Shown one piece after another: positions 7,797 to 14,495 of a stretch of 16,254 nucleotides of DNA. The position numbers and the translations under genes are program-made. The stretch comes from CADEED01 sp046733635 (GTDB taxonomy: Bacteria; Pseudomonadota; Gammaproteobacteria; Steroidobacterales; Steroidobacteraceae). Every line of letters begins with the position of its first letter. The stretch's first letter is position 1. The notes beneath the pieces were generated by a model. That model ran no database searches. It was given only the letters and a program-made list of their open reading frames with translations, and had not been told where the DNA came from. The DNA lies in contig JBKPPO010000135.1 of assembly GCA_046733635.1 (NCBI GenBank), positions 1 to 16,254 of the forward strand. The letters run 5' to 3'.

Positions 7797-8672
7797 ATGG
7801 GCGAGCCGCTCGCGATCTGCCATCTGAACGGTGAGTTCCTGCCGTTGCGGGAGGCGCGCATCTCGCCGCTCGACCGCGGATTCCTGTACGCCGACGGTTG
7901 TTATGAAGTCACGCCGGTGTACGGCGGCCGGCCGTTTCGCTTCCAGCAGCATCACGACCGGCTCACGCGCAGCTTGCGCGAGATCCGCATGGACGATCCG
8001 CTCACGCACGACGCCTGGCGCGGCGTGTATCGCGGATTGATCGAGCGCAATGGGCTCACCGGTGACGGTTACATCTACGTGCAGGTGACTCGCGGCGCCG
8101 AATTCGGCCGCAACCACGCGCCGCTGCCCGACGTGCCACGCACCGTGTTCGCGTTCGCCGCACCGTGGCCGACGGGCCGCCCCGGCTGGCGCGAGAACGG
8201 CCTGCCGGCGATCACCGCCGCGGACACGCGCTGGGCGCGTTGCGACATCAAGTCCGTGTCGCTGCTCGCGAACGTGCTCTTGCGGCAGCTCGCCGTGGAC
8301 GACGGCGCCAGCGAGTGCATCCAGTTCCGTGACGGTCAGCTCACCGATGCGAGCGCCTCCAGCGTACATGCCGTCATCGACGGCGAACTGCGCACGCCGC
8401 CGAACTCCTGGAAGCTGCTGCCCGGCACGACGCGCGGCGTCATCGAGGAAGTGGCGATCAAGGCCGGCGTGACCTGCCGCGCGTCGAACATCAGCGAGTC
8501 CGAACTGCGTGGGGCCAGCGAGATCCTGCTCGGCGCAGCGACGCGGGAAGTGCAGCCGGTGACGACGCTCGACGGACATCCCGTGGGCGATGGCAAACCC
8601 GGCCCGGTGTGGCGGAAGTTGTTCGACGCCTACCAGGCCTACAAACGCGAAGTGGCGGGCACCCCGTGGTAG
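7797..8672 (+). CDS. dat: D-amino-acid aminotransferase (class IV PLP enzyme)
   Basis: This fold-type IV aminotransferase probably interconverts D-Ala with 2-oxoglutarate and pyruvate with D-Glu, supplying or removing D-amino acids for cell-wall synthesis. The product is 291 residues, typical of the family. The PLP-binding lysine is Lys152 in RWARCDIKSVSLLANV, a signature of the D-alanine aminotransferase branch rather than of IlvE. RGFLYADGCYEV (27-38) is the conserved N-terminal motif, and LLPGTTRGVIEEVA (208-220) is the cofactor-phosphate loop. One oddity is that the residue usually Glu in the (V/L)TEGS/TEAS motif is Asp184 here (LTDASASS). The ATG abuts the dacA stop with no gap, so the genes are co-translated. 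Exact substrate preference is inferred. IlvE or PabC are less likely given the context and the RCDIKS motif. Confidence 0.88.
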   Translation: MGEPLAICHLNGEFLPLREARISPLDRGFLYADGCYEVTPVYGGRPFRFQQHHDRLTRSLREIRMDDPLTHDAWRGVYRGLIERNGLTGDGYIYVQVTRGAEFGRNHAPLPDVPRTVFAFAAPWPTGRPGWRENGLPAITAADTRWARCDIKSVSLLANVLLRQLAVDDGASECIQFRDGQLTDASASSVHAVIDGELRTPPNSWKLLPGTTRGVIEEVAIKAGVTCRASNISESELRGASEILLGAATREVQPVTTLDGHPVGDGKPGPVWRKLFDAYQAYKREVAGTPW

Positions 8673-8944
8673 AAGAAATCCAGTCGAAGGAAGAGCTGCT
8701 GAAGTTTCCGGTGGCATATCCCATCAAGGTGGTCGCGCGTCGCCGCGACAACCTGCGCGCCGACATCGATGCCATCGTGCGGCAGCACGTGCCCGACCTC
8801 GCGGAAGACCAGATCACGGAACGCGAGAGCAATCAGCAGCACTTCATCGCTTTCACGTACACCATCAACGCGCAGAGCAAGGAGCAGATCGTCGCGCTGG
8901 CCACGGCATTGCAGGCCAGCAAGGACGTGATCATGCTGATCTGA
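8666..8944 (+). CDS. ybeD: YbeD/DUF493 family protein
   Basis: This is a small ACT-like protein of unknown biochemical function, conserved beside dacA and lipB in gammaproteobacteria. From the GTG at 8666 the product is 92 residues, close to E. coli YbeD (87). It shows the family pattern: KFPVAYPIKVVAR near the N terminus, an HVPDLAEDQITERES middle and the C-terminal YTINAQSKEQIVALATALQASKDVIMLI. The frame also opens at a GTG at 8609, but that would add 19 residues encoded inside dat that do not resemble the family, so I prefer 8666 (7-base overlap with dat). In most relatives lipB follows on the same strand. Here the operon ends, and the lip genes lie further on in the opposite orientation. 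Confidence 0.9.
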   Translation: MVEEIQSKEELLKFPVAYPIKVVARRRDNLRADIDAIVRQHVPDLAEDQITERESNQQHFIAFTYTINAQSKEQIVALATALQASKDVIMLI

Positions 8945-8961
8945 CCTGCGTCAGCGCAGGT
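8944..8961. terminator. Stem-loop between convergent operons
   Basis: ACCTGCG and CGCAGGT form a perfect 7-bp inverted repeat around a TCAG loop. It starts at the last base of the ybeD stop codon and contains the stop codon of the minus-strand hydrolase gene. Its place between two convergent operons suggests a shared transcription end. There is no T-tract on either side, so it is not a classical intrinsic terminator; it may instead be an RNA-end stabiliser or nothing. Confidence 0.3.
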
Positions 8962-9820
8962 GGCGCCGCAGGAACCCGACGACGCGCTCTTCGTAGCCCG
9001 AGGGATCGAACACCGAGAAGTCCTGGTGGACGGCGCCGTCCACGATCCAGAGTTGTTTGGGCTCGCGCGCGGCAGCGAACAAGTCCCGGGTTTCCGGTTC
9101 GGGCGTATAGGCATCGCGCGATCCGCCCACTACCAGCACGGGCGCACCGACGTGTGTGATGCGGCGGATCGGTTCCAGTTCGTCCACGCTCACGCCCAGC
9201 CTCGGCTTCACCTGCCAGGCGAGCAGCGGCGTCATCACGCGGCCGAAGGGCCCCGAGCGGACTTGCATGCGATTCTCGATGGCATGCCGCAGCCTCGAGT
9301 ACGTGGCTTCCACGACCACGGCATCGAAGCCCACCGGCTGGGGTCCGAGTAACAGCGACGCGCCGCCCAACGAAGCGCCCACGGCGCCGAGCTTCCGGCC
9401 TGGCGCACTCGCCCGAAGCCACTCGCGCGCTGCTCGTACATCCGCGGACTCGCGCCAGCCCATGGTGATGCGATCACCCGGCGTCTCGCCATGCGCCTGC
9501 AGGTCGATGAGCAGCACGGAGAATCCGGCGGCGAGCAACAATCGCGCGCGCGGCAGCGCGGACTGACGACTGCCGCCGGCGCCATGGATCACGAGCACTG
9601 CAGGGGAATCCGCACCGAGGTCGCGCCAGGAGGCGGCGATGGCGTGACCGTCGCCCGGAATCGAAACGGAGACGAACTCCGCGGGCATCGGCACCGAACG
9701 ATTTGCCGAGGCGACGAAGGTGCCCGCGAGCCACCACGCGGACGCCGCGAGGCTCGCGCCGCCCAGCGTGATGAGGATGAGCGCGCCGGCTATCCACCGG
9801 CGCCGGGTCGATGGCGTCAT
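8951..9820 (-). CDS. Alpha/beta hydrolase, probably membrane-anchored
   Basis: The 289-residue product starts with a basic N terminus and a hydrophobic segment at about 9-34, which acts as a signal anchor or uncleaved signal peptide. The rest is an alpha/beta-hydrolase domain, most likely facing the periplasm. Visible elements in order are the oxyanion-hole motif VIHGAGGS (77-84), LIDLQAHGET (104-113), the nucleophile elbow GASLGG with Ser150 (148-153), the acid Asp236 in GGSRDAYTP, and His265 in GAVHQDF. The triad therefore looks complete. The sequence resembles the dienelactone hydrolase/BAAT-like esterases, but the substrate cannot be read from it. The start lies 7 bases after the preceding minus-strand gene, so it is probably the last gene of that operon. 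It ends 6 bases from the convergent ybeD. Confidence 0.8.
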   Translation of the reverse strand: MTPSTRRRWIAGALILITLGGASLAASAWWLAGTFVASANRSVPMPAEFVSVSIPGDGHAIAASWRDLGADSPAVLVIHGAGGSRQSALPRARLLLAAGFSVLLIDLQAHGETPGDRITMGWRESADVRAAREWLRASAPGRKLGAVGASLGGASLLLGPQPVGFDAVVVEATYSRLRHAIENRMQVRSGPFGRVMTPLLAWQVKPRLGVSVDELEPIRRITHVGAPVLVVGGSRDAYTPEPETRDLFAAAREPKQLWIVDGAVHQDFSVFDPSGYEERVVGFLRRHLR

Positions 9821-9827
9821 CGGCGAA

Positions 9828-10457
9828 TCAGCGCTGCAGTTCGTTGGCGATGGCTTCCGCGGTCTCGTGCACCGTGGCGACGAGATGCTCGGTGTCCGAC
9901 GCGCCGCCGGTGAACTCCCCTTCGAGCTTGTTGCCCGGCGAATGCACCACGCGCACGCGCACCAGCTTTCCCGAGAATGTGCCTTCGAATTCCGAGATCA
10001 ACGGAAAGTAGACGGACGAAAGCTCCTCGGCTTCGTACCAGCCGCCGGCCGAATCCTTCTTCGGGCAGAGGCTGCCCGCCTTGCGCTTCTTTTCCTTGCC
10101 CGGCAGCGAATAGCCCTGGATGCCGATGTTGCCGAGCCCGCCGCCGGTCTTCTGCACCTGCTTGTTGTAGTAGATGGACCAGTTGAGCACGGTGAACGAT
10201 TTCCCGTGGCCGTTCTCCGCGAGATAGGACCGCATGTCCTCGAGCAGCAGGTCGAGCTTCGAAGGATCGGACGCCACGTCCGCGATACGGAACACGTCCT
10301 GGTTGCACTTGCCGGCGAGTTCGGTGAGCGCGTGACCCGCCTTCTCCTCCGCGGGGCGCAGGTCGATGAGCATCAGCGGTTTGGGCTCGGCGTCCTGACC
10401 CAGCGCCGGGACGGTTGCTGCCGCGAGCAGCACGAGCATCGGAAGGATTGCGCGCAT
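9828..10457 (-). CDS. Hypothetical secreted protein
   Basis: I do not recognise this 209-residue protein. It starts with a clear signal peptide (MRAILPMLVLLAAATVPALG, cleavage near residue 20), so it is probably periplasmic. The mature part has two Cys (51 and 131) that could pair, a basic patch KEKKRK (121-126), a Gly-rich GGGLGNIGIQGY stretch (105-116) and a C-terminal half that looks beta-rich (GTFSGKLVRVRVVHS). No catalytic motif or lipobox is evident. The frame is open further upstream to 10604, overlapping the lipA-lipB gene, but the ATG at 10457 has a GGAG ribosome binding site and yields the signal peptide. It lies 19 bases after lipA-lipB and 7 bases before the hydrolase, so the three are probably co-transcribed. 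Confidence 0.65.
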   Translation of the reverse strand: MRAILPMLVLLAAATVPALGQDAEPKPLMLIDLRPAEEKAGHALTELAGKCNQDVFRIADVASDPSKLDLLLEDMRSYLAENGHGKSFTVLNWSIYYNKQVQKTGGGLGNIGIQGYSLPGKEKKRKAGSLCPKKDSAGGWYEAEELSSVYFPLISEFEGTFSGKLVRVRVVHSPGNKLEGEFTGGASDTEHLVATVHETAEAIANELQR

Positions 10458-10476
10458 CGCGAGCTCCGTTTGACGA

Positions 10477-12201
10477 TCAGACTGCGGGGATCGCCTCGAC
10501 GTTCCGCGTTCTGGATTCGGCGGCCTTGCGACGCAGGTCCGCGAGCGCGCGCTCGAGGAAGGGCGCGTAGTCCCTGCCCGCCTGCTGCACCGTGAGCCCC
10601 GCATGGCCGAACGCGGAGAGTTGCGTCATCCGCAGGCCGGTGTAGCCGCACGGATTGATGCGATCGAAAGGCTCGAGGTCCATGTTCACGTTGAGCGCCA
10701 GGCCGTGATAGCTCGCACCGCGGCGGATGCGTATGCCCACGCTGCCTATCTTCTTGCCACCGACGTACACGCCGGGCGCGCCGGGCTTCGTGACGGCCTG
10801 GATGCCGAGGCTGGCGCAATACTCGATGACCGAGGTTTCGAGCGCGGTCACCAGGTCCCGCACGCCGAGGCCCATGCGGCGGATGTCGATGAGTGGATAG
10901 ACGACGAGCTGACCGGGACCGTGATACGTGACCTGGCCGCCGCGATCGATCTTCACCACCGGGATGTCGCCGGCCGCGAGCACGTGGCTCTCGTCGGCGT
11001 TGAGGCCCAGCGTGAACACCGGCGGATGCTCGAGCAGCCAGATCTCGTCGGGCGTGTTCGCGTCGCGCGTGTCGGTGATGCGCTGCATCTCGCGCCAGGT
11101 GGGTTCGTATTCCACCTTGCCGAGCTCGCGCACGGCCAGCTCGGGGGCACTCTTGTTTGCTGCCGGCTTCTTTTCCGCGTCAGAGGACCCCGTAGCCAAC
11201 TTGATGCCGGCGTTGTTCCCGTTCAGCGCCTGCTCGGCGCGATAGCTCGACCGCACCAGCGGCCCCGCGACGCACTCGCGGAAACCCTTGGCCAGCGCCC
11301 ACTCCCGGTACTTGTCGAACTCCGCAGGCGTCACGAATCGCTGCACGGGCAGGTGATTCACGGTCGGCCGCAGGTACTGGCCCAGCGTGAGCAGGTCCAC
11401 GTTGATCGCGCGCAAGTCGTCCATGGTCTGCGCGATTTCTTCATCGGTCTCGCCCAGGCCCAGCATGAGGCTGGTCTTGGTGAGCACGTCGGGCCGGTGT
11501 TTCTTCGCGTGCTCGAGCACGGCGATGGTCTGTTCATAGGAGGCTCGCGGATCACGCACGGGATGCGTCAACCGCTTCACCGTCTCGACGTTCTGCGCGA
11601 ACACTTCGAGCCCGGAATCGACCACGGTCTCGACGTCCTGCATGACGCCCTGGAAATCCGGCGTGAGCGCCTCGACCGCCACGTGCGGCGTGCGGCGCTT
11701 GATCGCGCGGATCGCGTCCGCGTAGTGCTTCGCGCCGCCGTCGGGCAGGTCGTCCCGATTCACCGACGTGAGCACGATGTACTTGAGCTTCATGAGCTCG
11801 ACGCTGCGCGCCGTGTTCTCCGGCTCTTCGGCATCCAGCCAGCCGCGGGGATTGCCCGTGTCGACCGAGCAGAAGCGGCAGGCGCGCGTGCACACCGCGC
11901 CCATCAACATGATCGTGGCGGTGCCGGCATTCCAGCATTCGCCGATGTTGGGACACTTGGCTTCTTCGCAGACCGTCGCCAGCCGATGCTCGTGCACGAT
12001 GCTCCGCGTCGCGCCGAAGCCCGCTCCCACCGGGAGCTGCGCACGTATCCACGTGGGCTTGCGTCCGGTAGGCGCGGCTTCGGCGCCGCGGGACTTCTGG
12101 CCATCCTTGATGGCCGTGAAGCCCTGCGGCGTCGTGTATTTCTCACCGCTGCGGATCGCCCGCGACTCGGTGACGACTGGAATGTCCTTGAGAGATGCCA
12201 T
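10477..12201 (-). CDS. LipA-LipB fusion: lipoyl synthase joined to octanoyltransferase
   Basis: One uninterrupted 574-residue frame encodes both steps of lipoate assembly. LipB moves octanoyl from acyl-carrier protein to a lipoyl domain (for example of pyruvate dehydrogenase), and LipA inserts two sulfurs by radical SAM chemistry. Residues 1 to about 326 are LipA. The auxiliary-cluster cysteines are Cys78, Cys83 and Cys89 (CEEAKCPNIGEC), the radical SAM cysteines are Cys104, Cys108 and Cys111 (CTRACRFC), and the RSSY motif lies at 317-320. A linker of about 30 residues (about 326-356, rich in Asn, Ala, Lys and Ser) follows. Residues 357-574 are LipB, with RGGQVTYHGPGQL (420-432), Lys484 in GGKKIGSVG and the catalytic Cys518 in INPCGY. 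Both halves are full length, so both should be active. The usual order is separate lipB then lipA. A GTG at 11133 could start LipB alone but has no good ribosome binding site. Confidence 0.93.
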   Translation of the reverse strand: MASLKDIPVVTESRAIRSGEKYTTPQGFTAIKDGQKSRGAEAAPTGRKPTWIRAQLPVGAGFGATRSIVHEHRLATVCEEAKCPNIGECWNAGTATIMLMGAVCTRACRFCSVDTGNPRGWLDAEEPENTARSVELMKLKYIVLTSVNRDDLPDGGAKHYADAIRAIKRRTPHVAVEALTPDFQGVMQDVETVVDSGLEVFAQNVETVKRLTHPVRDPRASYEQTIAVLEHAKKHRPDVLTKTSLMLGLGETDEEIAQTMDDLRAINVDLLTLGQYLRPTVNHLPVQRFVTPAEFDKYREWALAKGFRECVAGPLVRSSYRAEQALNGNNAGIKLATGSSDAEKKPAANKSAPELAVRELGKVEYEPTWREMQRITDTRDANTPDEIWLLEHPPVFTLGLNADESHVLAAGDIPVVKIDRGGQVTYHGPGQLVVYPLIDIRRMGLGVRDLVTALETSVIEYCASLGIQAVTKPGAPGVYVGGKKIGSVGIRIRRGASYHGLALNVNMDLEPFDRINPCGYTGLRMTQLSAFGHAGLTVQQAGRDYAPFLERALADLRRKAAESRTRNVEAIPAV

Positions 12202-12225
12202 GAGGGGGCGGATTTTACTCCTGTG

Positions 12226-13800
12226 TCACTCGCCGGGAGCCGGTTCGGCGTCAGGGACTCCCGCGCCCTCTTCCATGGCGCCCGGCGGCGGCCCGCCCAG
12301 GCCCGGGATCGCCTGCGGCTTGCCGTTCACCGTCAATTCCCCGTTCTTGAACAGGATCTTGCACACCAGTTTGTCGCCTTCGCGCGTCGCATAACCACCA
12401 TCCACCGCAGCGCCCGCCATCGTGGCGCCGTTCGGGAACTTCTCGGCCAGCTTCTGCGCGACTTCGATCGTGAGGTCCGCGTCGAGTTTGCCGATCACGC
12501 CCATGCCGCCGGCGACCGCGAAATCCTCGGCGGTCACGCCGACGAACTTGATCGTGCCCTTGAGGATGCCCACACCTTCCGGCGTGACCAGTCCGAGGTT
12601 GTCGATCGCGAACACCGGGTCGTGCTTCAGCAGCTCGGTTCCATGCTCCTTCATGGGAGCGAAGACCGCGTTCTCAATGTCCGCCACGTTCAGCATCGGC
12701 GCGGCGTACATGTCGCGCCAGGACTTCATGAACTTGTCCATCGTGGGCACGTGCAGGTGCCGCAGCGAGAAGTCGTAGTGGATCTCCTTCACGTCGAGAC
12801 CCATGGCGGTGAATTCTTTGGTCTTGAACGCGCCGGTGCCCATCTTGATGCCGAAGTCCATGAAGTCGCCTTCGGAATCGCCTTCGACGATGTACTGCAC
12901 GTCCTGGATGAGCATGCCTTCCGGATCGCCAGCGCCCGCCGCCTTGATCTCCTTCACCTTGAACGCGAAATCGCCTTCATAGAGATCGCCGAGCACGCGT
13001 TTGCCCTTGCCGTCCACCGTGAAACCGGTGAGCGAGAACGAGCCGCCGTCCGCGCCCTTGCCGGAGGCGGACTTCATGCCGCCGTCCACGTCGTACTCGT
13101 TCGCGTTGCGCGAAACACCCACGGACACCTTGAAGGTGTCGTAGGTGAACTCGCCGCCGCCCTCGGACTCCTTGGGCTTGATGGTGCGGCCTTCGGACGT
13201 CAACGTCGTCGTGGCGCCACCGAAGAAGTGAACCCGCGTGCGCGTGGTGAAGGCCGGCTTCGGGCCGAACACTTCGGTGATCTTCGCCTTGATGTCTTCG
13301 GGCAGATCGAGATGCGTATCGACACGCGCGAGACCGAATCCCGAGAGACCGAGCACCGGGCCGTGCAGCACTTCGTTGCGGATCGTGAACCGCACGGGCT
13401 CGCCCGTGGGAGCGGCAGGCGCATCCGGCGCCGGTTCTTCACCCGCGGATTCCTGCCCTTCGGGCACGGACTCCGGATTCGTCTCGGGCATCGGCGCTTC
13501 CGCTTCGCCCTCGGTGTTGGCAGCGGCCGCATCGGCGGCAGCCTGGGCCTCCACCATTTCCTTGAGCGCGCCCGGATCCATCATCTTCGCCCAGGTCTCG
13601 GACACCTCGAACGTCACGAGTTGTTCGGACTTGAACCAGCCGCCATCCCACTTGCGATCGGCGATCACGAAGTACGGCGCCTGCGCGACCAGTTTGTCGA
13701 GGCCCTTGTTGAGTCGCGATTCGGCGAGCCGGCCCACGCCGAACGGCGCGAGCAACAACACGGCCACGAGCACCACGACGACGATGACGATCTTCTTCAT
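12226..13800 (-). CDS. YdgA-like DUF945 family membrane-anchored protein
   Basis: The family function is unknown. Members are gammaproteobacterial envelope proteins with an N-terminal anchor and a long beta-rich periplasmic part. This 524-residue product has a membrane segment at about 3-22 and the typical N-terminal architecture (the start of the mature part, ESRLNKGLDKL, and the IRNEVLHGPVLGLSGFGLARV motif at about 140-160). A tandem C-terminal beta region ends in FKNGELTVNGKP. An Ala/Glu/Pro-rich, strongly acidic insertion at about 84-134 separates the anchor-proximal part from the HGPV motif, and the last 25 residues are Pro/Gly/Glu-rich; both are probably disordered. The ATG overlaps the murU stop (ATGA), so I start here rather than further upstream inside murU. 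A gap of 24 bases leads to lipA-lipB. Confidence 0.8.
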   Translation of the reverse strand: MKKIVIVVVVLVAVLLLAPFGVGRLAESRLNKGLDKLVAQAPYFVIADRKWDGGWFKSEQLVTFEVSETWAKMMDPGALKEMVEAQAAADAAAANTEGEAEAPMPETNPESVPEGQESAGEEPAPDAPAAPTGEPVRFTIRNEVLHGPVLGLSGFGLARVDTHLDLPEDIKAKITEVFGPKPAFTTRTRVHFFGGATTTLTSEGRTIKPKESEGGGEFTYDTFKVSVGVSRNANEYDVDGGMKSASGKGADGGSFSLTGFTVDGKGKRVLGDLYEGDFAFKVKEIKAAGAGDPEGMLIQDVQYIVEGDSEGDFMDFGIKMGTGAFKTKEFTAMGLDVKEIHYDFSLRHLHVPTMDKFMKSWRDMYAAPMLNVADIENAVFAPMKEHGTELLKHDPVFAIDNLGLVTPEGVGILKGTIKFVGVTAEDFAVAGGMGVIGKLDADLTIEVAQKLAEKFPNGATMAGAAVDGGYATREGDKLVCKILFKNGELTVNGKPQAIPGLGGPPPGAMEEGAGVPDAEPAPGE

Positions 13801-14495
13801 TGCCAACCTCCCTGAGAAACCGTGGCCGTTCGCTGCAACTCGGCATCGAGGGCGTTGAGCCTCTCGATGGTCCCGATGTCGTGCCAACGGCCTTCATGCA
13901 ATTCGCCGCTCAGCGCCTCTTGCGCGATGGCCTGGCGCAGCAGCGGCAACAATGGAAACTTTCCGGGCACGCAGCCCGCGAACAATTCCGGCCGGTAGAT
14001 ACCGATGCCCGAATACGTGTGTCGCAATCCCTCACCCTCGACGATCTTTCCCTGCTGCAGGCGGAAATCGCCGCGCGCGTGCTGGGGTGGATTCGGCACG
14101 AGCACCAGGTGCGCGAGTGAGCCGGGCGGCGGGTCCCGGCGCAGCGCGCCGAAGTCCACGTCCGTCCAGACGTCACCATTCACCAGCAGGAACGGGTGCG
14201 ATCCTAACAGCGGCAGCGCGTGAAAAATGCCTCCGCCTGTTTCGAGGGCCTCCGGACGCTCATGGCTGTACGTTATGGAAAGCCCATATTGCCCGCCGGC
14301 GCCCAGCGCCGCCGGGATCTGATCGCCTAACCACGCGGTATTGACGACCACGTCGCGGAACCCGGCTTTGCCGAGCCGTTCGAGATGCCACTCGATGAGC
14401 CGCTTTCCACCCACGGGCAGCAGCGGCTTGGGCTGCGAATCCGTAAGCGGGCGCATGCGCTCGCCGCGGCCCGCGGCGAGAACCATCGCCTTCAC
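13797..14495 (-). CDS. murU: N-acetylmuramate alpha-1-phosphate uridylyltransferase MurU
   Basis: MurU converts MurNAc-alpha-1-phosphate and UTP to UDP-MurNAc. This is the last step of the salvage branch that bypasses MurA/MurB (the fosfomycin-sensitive route), known from Pseudomonas. The product is 232 residues from a GTG start. The nucleotidyltransferase signature MKAMVLAAGRGERMRPLTD (1-19) is at the very N terminus and PKPLLPVGG follows. ETGGGI, LLVNGDVWTDVDF (metal-binding Asp), GDFRL, SGIGIY and GRWHDIGTIERL are all characteristic of MurU. The frame is open upstream to 14861, but that stretch lies inside amgK; the GTG at 14495 gives the exact family N terminus and overlaps the amgK stop (GTGA). 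It acts in the cytoplasm, directly after AmgK. Confidence 0.95.
   Translation of the reverse strand: MKAMVLAAGRGERMRPLTDSQPKPLLPVGGKRLIEWHLERLGKAGFRDVVVNTAWLGDQIPAALGAGGQYGLSITYSHERPEALETGGGIFHALPLLGSHPFLLVNGDVWTDVDFGALRRDPPPGSLAHLVLVPNPPQHARGDFRLQQGKIVEGEGLRHTYSGIGIYRPELFAGCVPGKFPLLPLLRQAIAQEALSGELHEGRWHDIGTIERLNALDAELQRTATVSQGGWQ

Noticed and set aside
7050..8717. A 555-codon open frame on the minus strand across dacA and dat
   Set aside because: It is antisense to two well-identified genes, with an Arg/His/Ala-rich product without recognisable domains; a GC-bias shadow.
8944..8961. Strong bidirectional Rho-independent terminator
   Set aside because: The 7-bp stem is perfect, but no run of T follows on either strand, so only a weak call as a stem-loop is justified.
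11131..11133. Internal GTG as the start of a separate LipB gene
   Set aside because: No stop codon separates the LipA and LipB parts, and no Shine-Dalgarno stands in front of this GTG. Internal initiation stays possible, but a single fused product is the simpler reading.
10603..13815. A 1070-codon open frame on the plus strand across lipA-lipB and the DUF945 gene
   Set aside because: It lies antisense to two genes with clear family motifs and intact active sites. The His/Arg/Asp/Leu-rich product matches no family and is what high-GC codon bias gives in the opposite frame.
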